A stretch of DNA of 6,955 nt, taken from positions 1 to 6,955 of the forward strand of contig QMZP01000040.1 in NCBI GenBank assembly GCA_003663225.1. The letters are read 5' to 3'. Shown here piece after piece: positions 1 to 6,600 of this stretch (the stretch's first letter is position 1; every line of letters begins with the position of its first letter). The DNA comes from Candidatus Aenigmatarchaeota archaeon. GTDB lineage: Archaea; Aenigmatarchaeota; Aenigmatarchaeia; QMZP01. The position numbers and the translations under genes are program-made. The notes beneath the pieces are model-generated. The model did not search any database. It was given only the letters and a program-made list of their open reading frames with translations, and had not been told where the DNA came from.

Positions 1-1812
1 GTCCAACTCGGGGCCGGATGGTGCCATGGACCTGACTGCCATCATATCAGGCCCTCCCCTGTAAGCGGTGGCCCTGATAGATCCGATGAACATGTTTCCG
101 TACCTCATATCATCCCCAAGCGGCGGTATATACCCGCCGAAAACATTAGCGGGCCTGAGCGGATTGGTGCCAGGGTCCACAGTACCGGCTTCCATACCGT
201 TGGCCATCTGCTCCGCACCTGACTTGATACGCGACGCGAATGCATCCATCATAGTGTCCGGTGCCACTGACCTGCCGTCCACCGCGGTCACGAGGACAGC
301 GACCTCCTTGTCGGGCTGGTTGGTGCTGATGCCGACCGTGATGTCCTCACCGGGCTCTGCCTGCCCTTGGACATCAAGTTCGATGGCAAGGCTCGAGGGC
401 CTGACAGCCATGGCATACGCCTCGTATGCCTTGCCGTCGATGACAGCCCCAATGAACGCCATGCCATATGGCTCGGGCACTTCGAAGGTTACCTGCCCGC
501 CTTCGCCTCTGCCCATATCCAGCTCAGTGAGTTCCCTTGTGACAGGGTCGACCACGACAACCTTGGCGCACTGCACATCCTTGCTTCGTGAGTAGATAGT
601 GCACCTGTCACCGACGATGCCCAGCTTCCTGCTCTTGTCGGACCTGATGCCGAAAGGCTCGTTGTTGCTCGGACCCCTGGAGACGTACAGGCCCCTGGCT
701 TCGTCGCCGGGCGGCAGGGTCGATACCTCGAACACCCTGCCGAGCGGGTTTGCCTTGAAGGGCGTCCGTTCGCTCTCTCTGCCGCCGCGTATGGGCAGCG
801 AGGCGCTCTTCTCTCCCTTGATGAAGTTGACTGTTACAGCATCCTCTCCCTCAGGCATCTCCAGCTCGACAGATACCGCCCCTTCATGGGAGGTGACAGT
901 CTGGGAGGATACCCGACGCCTGCCGGACATGAGCTCGACACGGATGTCGCCCTCGACAGGGACGCTGAAGCTCAGTAGCTCCGCGCCGAACCGCACCTTC
1001 TTCCCCCTGTCGGCGGATTCAGGGCCCCATAAGAACGTTGCCTGCATGGGGGCCAGCTGGTACCTTGCCACGGTGAAGCTCGATGACACTTCCGTGCCTT
1101 CTATGCTTGCCGTGTAGTCTCCCTCTGCCAGCCCCCTGATTGCGTGGAGATGACATCCGAGGGAATCCAGCTCGACTTCCCTACTATCGACAGTGCGCCC
1201 TGCTGAGGTAATTGAGACGGTGACATTCTCCCCCGCCTTGAGGGGATAGGACACGAGGATGTAGGCGGTCTCGTCGGGGCTGAAGAGCATCTTCACAGGG
1301 CACACTCCGGCTATCGGGACCTCATCAACCGAGGACTTCTGGACCTTGAGGCCCATGATGTTGACCTCATCATCGCCTATCATGTTCATGATGCTGGGTA
1401 GCTGTATGCCAGCGAATCCCAGCGAATCGCTTAGGCCCGGGAGGAGGAACAGGAATCTCCTTCCCAAGACGATGCTGTTATCGTCCAGGCCTTCCACTCT
1501 GACTACTCTTGGTTCTTCCATTGTGATTTCTCCGTTTTCATGGCCCGTGCTTGTTAGGCGTGGGCGGTTTCTGCTCTGGGAGATGACGTTCTCGAAGGCC
1601 GACACACCGTGGTCCCTGCTTATGACAGAGAGCCATCTGCATGCTTTGGCAAGCCCGGAATCTCCCGTAAGATTAACTGCGCGGCTGTAGGCGGAGTTTG
1701 GCCTGTTCTCCCGCGCGATTTTCACCAGTTCGTCCCGGAACCTGCTCCGGAACACTGGTTGGGACCGTGCCGTAAGGAACGGAAGAGGTCTTGCTCTTTT
1801 ACCGTTGCCCAT
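1..1812 (-). CDS. Large beta-rich protein, possibly alpha-2-macroglobulin-like (partial, C-terminus off window)
   Basis: This frame stays open for 604 codons and runs off the left edge, so the C-terminal part is missing. The start at 1812 is chosen because AGGAGG lies 8 bases upstream and a TATA-like box lies further up; a second in-frame ATG at 1521 (residue 98) also has a GGAG. Residues 1-97 are polar, basic and probably helical. From about residue 165 the protein is a run of alternating hydrophobic/polar strands with beta-sandwich phrases such as AYILVSYPLKAGENVTVSI (183-201) and LAEGDYTASIEG (228-239). The stretch AEPGEDITVGISTN (485-498), followed by AVLVTAVDGRSVAPD (505-519) and a Gly/Met/Pro-rich segment (about 531-600), resembles the macroglobulin domain plus bait-like region of alpha-2-macroglobulin proteins. 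A thioester domain, if present, would lie beyond the window. I see no signal peptide or membrane segment, which is odd for that family. That this is a gene is near certain; the family is tentative. Confidence 0.7.
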   Translation of the reverse strand, partial: MGNGKRARPLPFLTARSQPVFRSRFRDELVKIARENRPNSAYSRAVNLTGDSGLAKACRWLSVISRDHGVSAFENVISQSRNRPRLTSTGHENGEITMEEPRVVRVEGLDDNSIVLGRRFLFLLPGLSDSLGFAGIQLPSIMNMIGDDEVNIMGLKVQKSSVDEVPIAGVCPVKMLFSPDETAYILVSYPLKAGENVTVSITSAGRTVDSREVELDSLGCHLHAIRGLAEGDYTASIEGTEVSSSFTVARYQLAPMQATFLWGPESADRGKKVRFGAELLSFSVPVEGDIRVELMSGRRRVSSQTVTSHEGAVSVELEMPEGEDAVTVNFIKGEKSASLPIRGGRESERTPFKANPLGRVFEVSTLPPGDEARGLYVSRGPSNNEPFGIRSDKSRKLGIVGDRCTIYSRSKDVQCAKVVVVDPVTRELTELDMGRGEGGQVTFEVPEPYGMAFIGAVIDGKAYEAYAMAVRPSSLAIELDVQGQAEPGEDITVGISTNQPDKEVAVLVTAVDGRSVAPDTMMDAFASRIKSGAEQMANGMEAGTVDPGTNPLRPANVFGGYIPPLGDDMRYGNMFIGSIRATAYRGGPDMMAVRSMAPSGPELD

Positions 1813-1820
1813 AAGCGTGG

Positions 1821-1826
1821 CCTCCT
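1821..1826 (-). promoter_or_regulatory. Shine-Dalgarno of the macroglobulin-like gene
   Basis: AGGAGG reads on the minus strand 8 bases before the ATG at 1812. It supports that start over the internal ATG at 1521, which has only GGAG at similar spacing. Confidence 0.75.
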
Positions 1827-1831
1827 TTCTC

Positions 1832-1868
1832 AGGCATTTCCTTTCGTTTGCGGGCAGAAAGAATGCCT
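1832..1868 (-). promoter_or_regulatory. 5'-UTR hairpin before the macroglobulin-like gene
   Basis: On the minus strand AGGCATT-CTTTC pairs with GAAAG-GAAATGCCT across an 11-base loop, giving 5 and 7 base pairs separated by a 2-base bulge. The hairpin ends about 5 bases before the AGGAGG, and its far end coincides with where transcription should begin if the TATA-like box at 1891-1896 is used. The mRNA would therefore start with this stem. It could protect the 5' end or control access to the ribosome binding site. The pairing is seen directly; the function is inferred. Confidence 0.5.
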
Positions 1869-1890
1869 AACAACAAAGGCCCGTGTAAAG

Positions 1891-1896
1891 TTATAA
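1891..1896 (-). promoter_or_regulatory. TATA-like box for the macroglobulin-like gene
   Basis: TTATAA lies in the local context CTTATAACTTTAC on the minus strand. With the usual archaeal spacing of about 25 bases, transcription would begin near 1868-1870, leaving a 5' UTR of roughly 57 bases that holds the hairpin and the Shine-Dalgarno sequence. Confidence 0.45.
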
Positions 1897-2089
1897 GAGA
1901 GCATAAACAGCTAATCACACCATAGGCGACCTCCTTTCTGTTGCGTGCCTTCTCTGCCTCGCTATCAGTGGCCTGAGCTGTATGGCCAGGGCCTTCGGCG
2001 CCCCGGGCATCATGGCCTTGTCGCTGTTGTGTATCCTTCGTTTCTTCTCACGCCTGTTCCTGTGCTACACAGTGCCACTCCCGGATGAC

Positions 2090-2107
2090 AAAGAAAAGAC
2101 TACCAAA
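2090..2107 (-). terminator. Possible oligo-T terminator downstream of purM
   Basis: The minus strand here reads as short T-runs (TTTGGTAGTCTTTTCTTT) about 115-130 bases past the purM stop codon. Archaeal RNA polymerase can terminate at T-rich stretches without a hairpin, and no better candidate is visible nearer the stop. This is weak, because the runs are short and interrupted. Confidence 0.25.
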
Positions 2108-2222
2108 GACAGCACGAACGCCAGACACGCTGCGCACGTTACTTGTCTTCCTATCTGCCGCGGGATTAACTCAAGCTAAGCGAATAGCCTGATCGACCCG
2201 TCCGTTATTTTTCGTGAATATA

Positions 2223-3365
2223 CTAATCACCCAGGAAGTTGCCTTCCAGATCGAACGGGAGCTCCTTCCCCTCTGAAAACCTGCCTGCGCTCCTGACCGT
2301 TATGCCCGGTCCTTTCGTGACCTCTCCAGCCACCTTTGCCACTATGCCATGACTGCCTGCCAGCTCTATGACATTCTCCGGCTCGGGTGTGGCTATTGCC
2401 ATGCCCTGGCCCATGTTCCATGTCCTGTACGCCTTATGGTCAGGGACCTCACCCATCTCCTGCATATCCAGCATTATCTGGCACGGGCTGAACACGTAAT
2501 CGAAATACGCCCCAAGCCCTGTGGCCTTTAACATCCTGCCTACTTTGCCCGGTATGCCGCCGCCTGTTATGTGAGCGACGCCGTGGACCTGTGCCTTTGG
2601 CTCGCTGTCGAATCCTCCTATCATGTCAACAACGGCTCTTGTGTATATCTTCGATGGCCTGAGCATGGCGTCGGCATAGCCCTCGCATTCGGGTGCAGCG
2701 TCCCAGTCAGGCCCGTACCTGTCTGTTAGTATCTTCCTGAACAGCGACAGCCCATTGGATCTGGGGCCATCCTCCTTCAAGGCGACTATGCTGTCGCCTT
2801 CCCTGGGCTCGTTGCCCCTGAAGAGCCTGCCTTCCCTGGCGAACCACACGCAACCAGCCCCCCAGTTGTAGTTGAAATCGCCCCTGCCGCCTATCCTGGC
2901 GCCGAGCTCCGCTATCTCGCCGTTTATCACAGCCACGTTGGCATCGCTGGCCGCCTCTATGTAGCCCTTGGCCAGCTGCTTAAGGAAGCCTGTGTATGGG
3001 GCATCATCACTGCCAAGGCTTCTAACGTCCAGTATGGAGCCTACCAGGGCGGGCTCGCCTCCCCTGACGACAGCATCGTCGCATACCATTGCGAACAGGT
3101 CGTATGCCACGGTCTCATGGTTGCCTGTCCTCTCTGCCAGCTCCACCTTTGTGCCCACGCCGTCGAACCCGAACGACATCACGGCGTCATCAGGCAGTCC
3201 GCCTACCCTGACGCATCTGAGGCCTGAGAAATCATCGAAGGGTGAGTATATTTCCCCCACCCTGCCGTCCCTGTTACCCCATGTATGTTTGGCAGCGTTG
3301 TAAAGGATGTCAGAAGCCTCATCACCGAGTTCTATGTTCACGCCGGCGGCCTTGTAATCTACCAT
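2223..3365 (-). CDS. purM: Phosphoribosylformylglycinamidine cyclo-ligase (AIR synthetase), PurM
   Basis: PurM is a cytosolic enzyme that closes the imidazole ring in de novo purine synthesis: FGAM plus ATP gives AIR, ADP and phosphate. The 380-residue product begins with DYKAAGVNIELGDEA (3-17), close to the usual PurM N-terminus. The ATP-binding DGVGTK is at 68-73, DLFAMVCDDAVVRGGEP at 89-105, SNGLSLFRKIL at 203-213, HITGGGIPGKVGRML at 265-279 and YRTWNMGQGM at 313-322, all in family order. The protein is somewhat longer than the typical 340-350 residues, with a tail of some 25 residues. Some motifs are variants: CDD where VND is common, and INGEIAEL (147-154) where GGETAE is common, pointing to a divergent subgroup rather than a dead enzyme. 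The start at 3365 has no Shine-Dalgarno sequence but a TATA-like box about 21-28 bases upstream, which suggests a leaderless mRNA. purL is divergent across 242 bases and supplies the preceding reaction. Confidence 0.95.
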   Translation of the reverse strand: MVDYKAAGVNIELGDEASDILYNAAKHTWGNRDGRVGEIYSPFDDFSGLRCVRVGGLPDDAVMSFGFDGVGTKVELAERTGNHETVAYDLFAMVCDDAVVRGGEPALVGSILDVRSLGSDDAPYTGFLKQLAKGYIEAASDANVAVINGEIAELGARIGGRGDFNYNWGAGCVWFAREGRLFRGNEPREGDSIVALKEDGPRSNGLSLFRKILTDRYGPDWDAAPECEGYADAMLRPSKIYTRAVVDMIGGFDSEPKAQVHGVAHITGGGIPGKVGRMLKATGLGAYFDYVFSPCQIMLDMQEMGEVPDHKAYRTWNMGQGMAIATPEPENVIELAGSHGIVAKVAGEVTKGPGITVRSAGRFSEGKELPFDLEGNFLGD

Positions 3366-3385
3366 GAGAAATATTTGGGGCCAAG

Positions 3386-3393
3386 TTTTAAAT
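3386..3393 (-). promoter_or_regulatory. TATA-like box of purM (leaderless promoter)
   Basis: ATTTAAAA on the minus strand occupies about -28 to -21 relative to the purM ATG. At archaeal spacing the transcription start falls at or within a few bases of the ATG. There is no Shine-Dalgarno sequence in the intervening bases (AAATATTTCTC precedes the ATG), so a leaderless transcript is the simplest reading. Confidence 0.6.
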
Positions 3394-3412
3394 CATGGTC
3401 ACCTCCCAACCC

Positions 3413-3419
3413 TTAAATT
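3413..3419 (+). promoter_or_regulatory. TATA-like box of purL
   Basis: TTAAATT lies in an AT-rich stretch read toward purL. Standard spacing would put the transcription start near 3440, giving a 5' leader of about 165 bases before purL. No AT-rich box stands at the right distance directly before 3608, which supports a long leader. Confidence 0.4.
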
Positions 3420-3480
3420 GTTTTCTGCCAATAATGAATTGTAATCATGTTCTCTGAAAACAAACCAAAGCCGCGGCCCC

Positions 3481-3603
3481 ATGGCGGGAGCTGTGAATAT
3501 CATCACAGCTTCCAGACGGCTTGAAGATAGGGGCATGGTGCCGGGTGAACAGGTCATCCGGGCCTTTTCTAGCGGAATCAATGCGCCAAGACTGAAAGGA
3601 TAG
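3481..3603 (+). CDS. Possible 40-residue ORF just upstream of purL
   Basis: This ATG-to-TAG frame ends 4 bases before the purL start, close enough for translational coupling. The product begins MAGAVNIITASRRLEDRG, continues with MVPGEQVIRAF, and ends in NAPRLKG. It is amphipathic and basic, without a membrane segment or a motif I recognise; it is not PurS, which is about twice as long and already represented at the PurL N-terminus. There is no Shine-Dalgarno sequence before the ATG, and about half of its third codon positions are G or C, which neither supports nor excludes coding. The frame overlaps two good hairpins, so the region may be a structured RNA leader instead. I am unsure that it is translated. 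Confidence 0.3.
   Translation: MAGAVNIITASRRLEDRGMVPGEQVIRAFSSGINAPRLKG
3487..3513 (+). promoter_or_regulatory. Inverted repeat TGTGA-N6-TCACA in the purL leader
   Basis: AGCTGTGA (3489-3496) and TCACAGCT (3503-3510) are perfect inverted copies around the 6-base centre ATATCA. Flanking GG and CC extend the pairing past a single unpaired T. As DNA it is an ideal dimeric operator and matches the core consensus of bacterial CRP/FNR-type sites; as RNA it is a stable stem with a 6-base loop. It lies downstream of the predicted purL transcription start, so an operator here would act as a roadblock, and a stem would be part of the leader. Confidence 0.6.
3541..3570 (+). terminator. Terminator-like hairpin with T-run in the purL leader
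   Basis: CCGGGTGA (3541-3548) pairs with TCATCCGG (3554-3561) through eight pairs including one G-U, around the 5-base loop ACAGG. It is followed at once by GGCCTTTTCT. A GC-rich stem plus a short T-run looks like an attenuator placed about 40 bases before purL. The T-run is only four long and ends in CT, so termination would be partial at best. Confidence 0.4.
3598..3602 (+). promoter_or_regulatory. Weak Shine-Dalgarno of purL
   Basis: AAAGGA runs into TAGAGCG before the ATG at 3608. It is a partial anti-16S match at acceptable spacing, and an in-frame TGA at 3593-3595 rules out a longer N-terminus, so 3608 is the furthest upstream start possible. Confidence 0.5.
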
Positions 3604-3607
3604 AGCG

Positions 3608-6600
3608 ATGATAACATCTTATTTCAGAAAGTCCGGACTGTGGGAGAACGAATGTGCTCGGTGGCTCTCACGGCTGCGCGAATCAGTCTCCGCTGACATA
3701 GAATCAGTGGACATCGAGAGGAGGTTCCTGGTGGATTCGGAGCGCCCTCTCAACAACGCTGAGCTGGAAACGCTTGGCTGGCTCCTCAGGGAGACGTTCG
3801 AACCCGGCATGTTCAGTGATAAGCAGTTTCTGGACGGTGACGTAATCGAGGTTGGTCCCAGGCTGGCAATCGTGACGCCTGCCAGCACCAATGCCGTTTC
3901 CATATGCCACGCTTGCGGGCTGTCTGTGGTGAGGCGCATCGAGCAGACAAAGCGCTTTCGAATCACCATGAAGGATGGCGCCCCTCTTACAGATGAGCAG
4001 AAGGCCATGGCATGTTCCATCTTGCATGACCGCATGACGGAACAGCCTTATCCGGAGCCACCTACGACGTTTGATGCTGGAGCCAAGCCGGAACCGGTGA
4101 AGACAGTGCCCCTCCTCAAGGAGGGAGTGGCTGCCCTGAAGAGGTTCAACCATGAGATGGGAACAGCTTTCGATGGGCCCATGATGAAGTACATAATGGA
4201 ATACTATATGGGCCTGGGAAGGAACCCCACGGACGTTGAGCTGTTCATGTTCGGCCAGTTGAATTCAGAGCACTGCAGGCACCACCGCTTCAAGGGTGTG
4301 TTCATCATAGACGGCCAGAGGACACCTGACAGCCTGTTCGGTATGATAAGCTCCACGATGGATGCGAACCCTGGTAACGTGCTCGTGGCGTACTCTGACA
4401 ACGCTGCAGTGCTTGCAGGGAGGGGCATCCGTGCCTTCATCCCGTCAGACCCGACAAGGCCGTCCCCGGCAGGCCCTGTGCCTGTCAGGTACTGCATCAC
4501 ATTCAAGGTCGAGACGCACAACCACCCGACCACGGTGTCTGCCTTTCCCGGAGCTGCCACCGGCAGCGGCGGGGAGATACGCGACAGGCAGGGTGTTGGA
4601 AGGGGCGGCATTCCTGTGGCAGGCCTGGCTTGCTACTATGTGGCCAACCTTCTCATCCCGGGATATGACCTGCCGTGGGAGAGGGAGTACGCGGTTCATC
4701 CACACAGGTTCCAAACCCCTCTGGATATCATAATCGAGGCATCTGACGGCGCCAGTGATTATGGCAACAAGTTCGGCCAGCCGCTAATACTTGGCAGCTT
4801 CACGTCCTTCGAGCAGATGGTGGGCGATGACCACTATGGCTGGAGGAAGACCTGCATGGTGGCTGGTGGCTGCGGCCTTATGGACGAGAGGCATGCGAAG
4901 AAGCTGGTGCCTGAGAATGGCCATCTCATAGTCCAGGTGGGCGGCGATGCCTACAGCATAGGGCTTGGTGGAGGCTCGGGTTCCAGTAAGGACGCTGGCG
5001 GACAGGAAGCCGGTCTGGACTTCGACTCCGTCCAGCGCGACAACGCTGAGATGGAGAACAGGTTCAACGAGGTCATCCGTGCATGCTCTGAGCTGGGGGA
5101 CGACAACCCCATCGTCAGCATCACAGACCTTGGTGCAGGCGGCGAGTCCGTTGCACTGCCTGAGATAGTGGACCCGGTCGGCGCGAAGTATGAGATACGG
5201 AATATCCCGTGCGGCGACCCCACGATGCCTGTGTATGTCCTGTGGTGCAACGAGTCCCAGGAGAGGATGGTCATGATAGTGAGCAGAAGCCGGATAGGAC
5301 TCCTCAGGGAGATATGCAGGCGCAACAGGTGCCCCATGAGCGTTGTGGGCGAAGTCACTGGGGACGGCAGGCTGGTCCTTACTGACCGAAGCCAGCCCGT
5401 ATGTGCTCCCAGAGAGCAGAGGAAGCCTGTTGACGTAGACATGGACTTCCTGCTGGCGGACCTGCCTGAGATGGTAGTTGAGTGTGAGCGTGCCGGGAGG
5501 GAATCCAGCCCCCTCAAACTGCCCAAGGGCCTTACTGTCAGCGAAGCGCTTGAGAGGGTTCTTAGGGTGCCCAAGGTCGCTTCAAAAGGCTTCCTTACCC
5601 GCAAGGTTGACCGCTCGGTCGGCGGCAGGGTGGCACGTCAGCAGACAGTGGGGCCACTGCAGCTTACGCTTGCGGACTGCGCGGTCACAGCTGACGACTT
5701 CTTCGCTACGACCGGAATGGCCATGGCAATTGGCGAGCAGCCCGTTAAGGGTCTGGTTGACACCATGGCTGGAGGCAGGATGAGCGTCGGCGAATCCCTG
5801 ACCAATATCATGATGGCCAGGGTTGACGGTTTCGAATCGGTCAACTTCTCTGCCACGTGGCAGTGGCCGTGCAAGCAGCCTGGTGAGGATGCCGCCTTGT
5901 ATGATACCGTCAGGGCAGTTACCGGCCTGTGCAAAGAGCTAGGGCTCCGCATACCCGTAGGCAAGGACTCTGTCTCCATGACAGCATGGACAGAGCTTGA
6001 TGGCCAGAAGCACCCTGTGAAGTCCCCCGGCACGGTGCAGATGATAAGCTTCGCGCCCTGTCCGGACATAACCAAGGTCCTAACCCCGGATATCAAGAGC
6101 CCGGGGTCAAGGTTGCTGCTGCTGGACCTTTCGGGCGGCAAGCGCCGCCTTGGCGGATCTGCCCTTGCGCAGTCATTCAACCAGGTCGGTGGTGATGTCC
6201 CCGACGTCGACCCCAGCCTGCTGCGCAGGGGATTTGAAGCCGTCCAGAAGATGATTAGCAGAGGTCTGGTCCTGGCTGGCCACGACAGGTCTGATGGTGG
6301 GCTCATTACATGCCTGCTGGAGATGGCGTTCGCCGGAAACTGTGGGTTCGATGTGAAGCTGGATTCTGGTGTTTGGGGCGACGACCCTCTTGCCTGTCTG
6401 TTCTCAGAGGAGCTTGGTGTTGTCTTGGAGTATGCGAATGATGACGACATCGGAATCCTCGATATCCTTGAGAACCATGGGCTTATGGAGCATGTCCATG
6501 TGATAGGGAAGACGACAAAGGAGAAGGTTGCAGTCGTTACCTATGGCAGCAAGACTGTGCTGAATGAGAGCGTGCCTGAACTGAGGGACATCTGGCAGGA

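Larger units (their letters stand above)
1813..2222. other. 410-base intergenic region without a convincing gene
   Basis: Both flanking genes are read on the minus strand. The part next to the left gene holds its TATA-like box, hairpin and Shine-Dalgarno sequence. A second copy of the Shine-Dalgarno cassette AGAAAGGAGG (minus strand 1930-1939) precedes ATG-GTG-TGA at 1923-1915. The middle holds a minus-strand frame (2175-1915) with a hydrophobic stretch that is cut by an in-frame TAG at 2067-2065. A T-rich minus-strand stretch at 2090-2107 (TCTTTGGTAGTCTTTTCTTT lies across it) could end purM transcription in the archaeal manner. The plus strand has a 65-codon ORF at 1982-2179 with a hydrophobic start but no clear ribosome binding site or promoter. 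I see no tRNA, repeat array or mobile element. Confidence 0.6.

Noticed and set aside
68..1690. Several plus-strand ORFs of 74-175 codons across the left third.
   Set aside because: They lie opposite the uninterrupted 604-codon minus-strand frame, which has a ribosome binding site, sensible codon use and protein-like domain structure.
1989..2004. Small GC-rich hairpin with a TTCG loop on the plus strand.
   Set aside because: The stem is only about five pairs with a bulge, no T-run follows, and no transcript on that strand is supported.
1915..2013. Minus-strand 32-codon ORF starting ATG-ATG and ending in the second Shine-Dalgarno cassette.
   Set aside because: It is short and very basic, with no ribosome binding site and no recognisable motif.
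1982..2179. Plus-strand 65-codon ORF with a hydrophobic N-terminal half (MALSLLCILRFF).
   Set aside because: There is no Shine-Dalgarno sequence or TATA-like box in front of it, it would face both neighbouring genes, and the opposite strand is equally hydrophobic in another frame, so the composition alone can produce it.
3447..3524. 25-codon plus-strand ORF (MFSENKPKPRPHGG...) beginning close to the predicted purL transcription start.
   Set aside because: It could be read from a nearly leaderless mRNA, but it is short and overlaps the better placed 3481-3603 ORF in another frame, with nothing to show coding.
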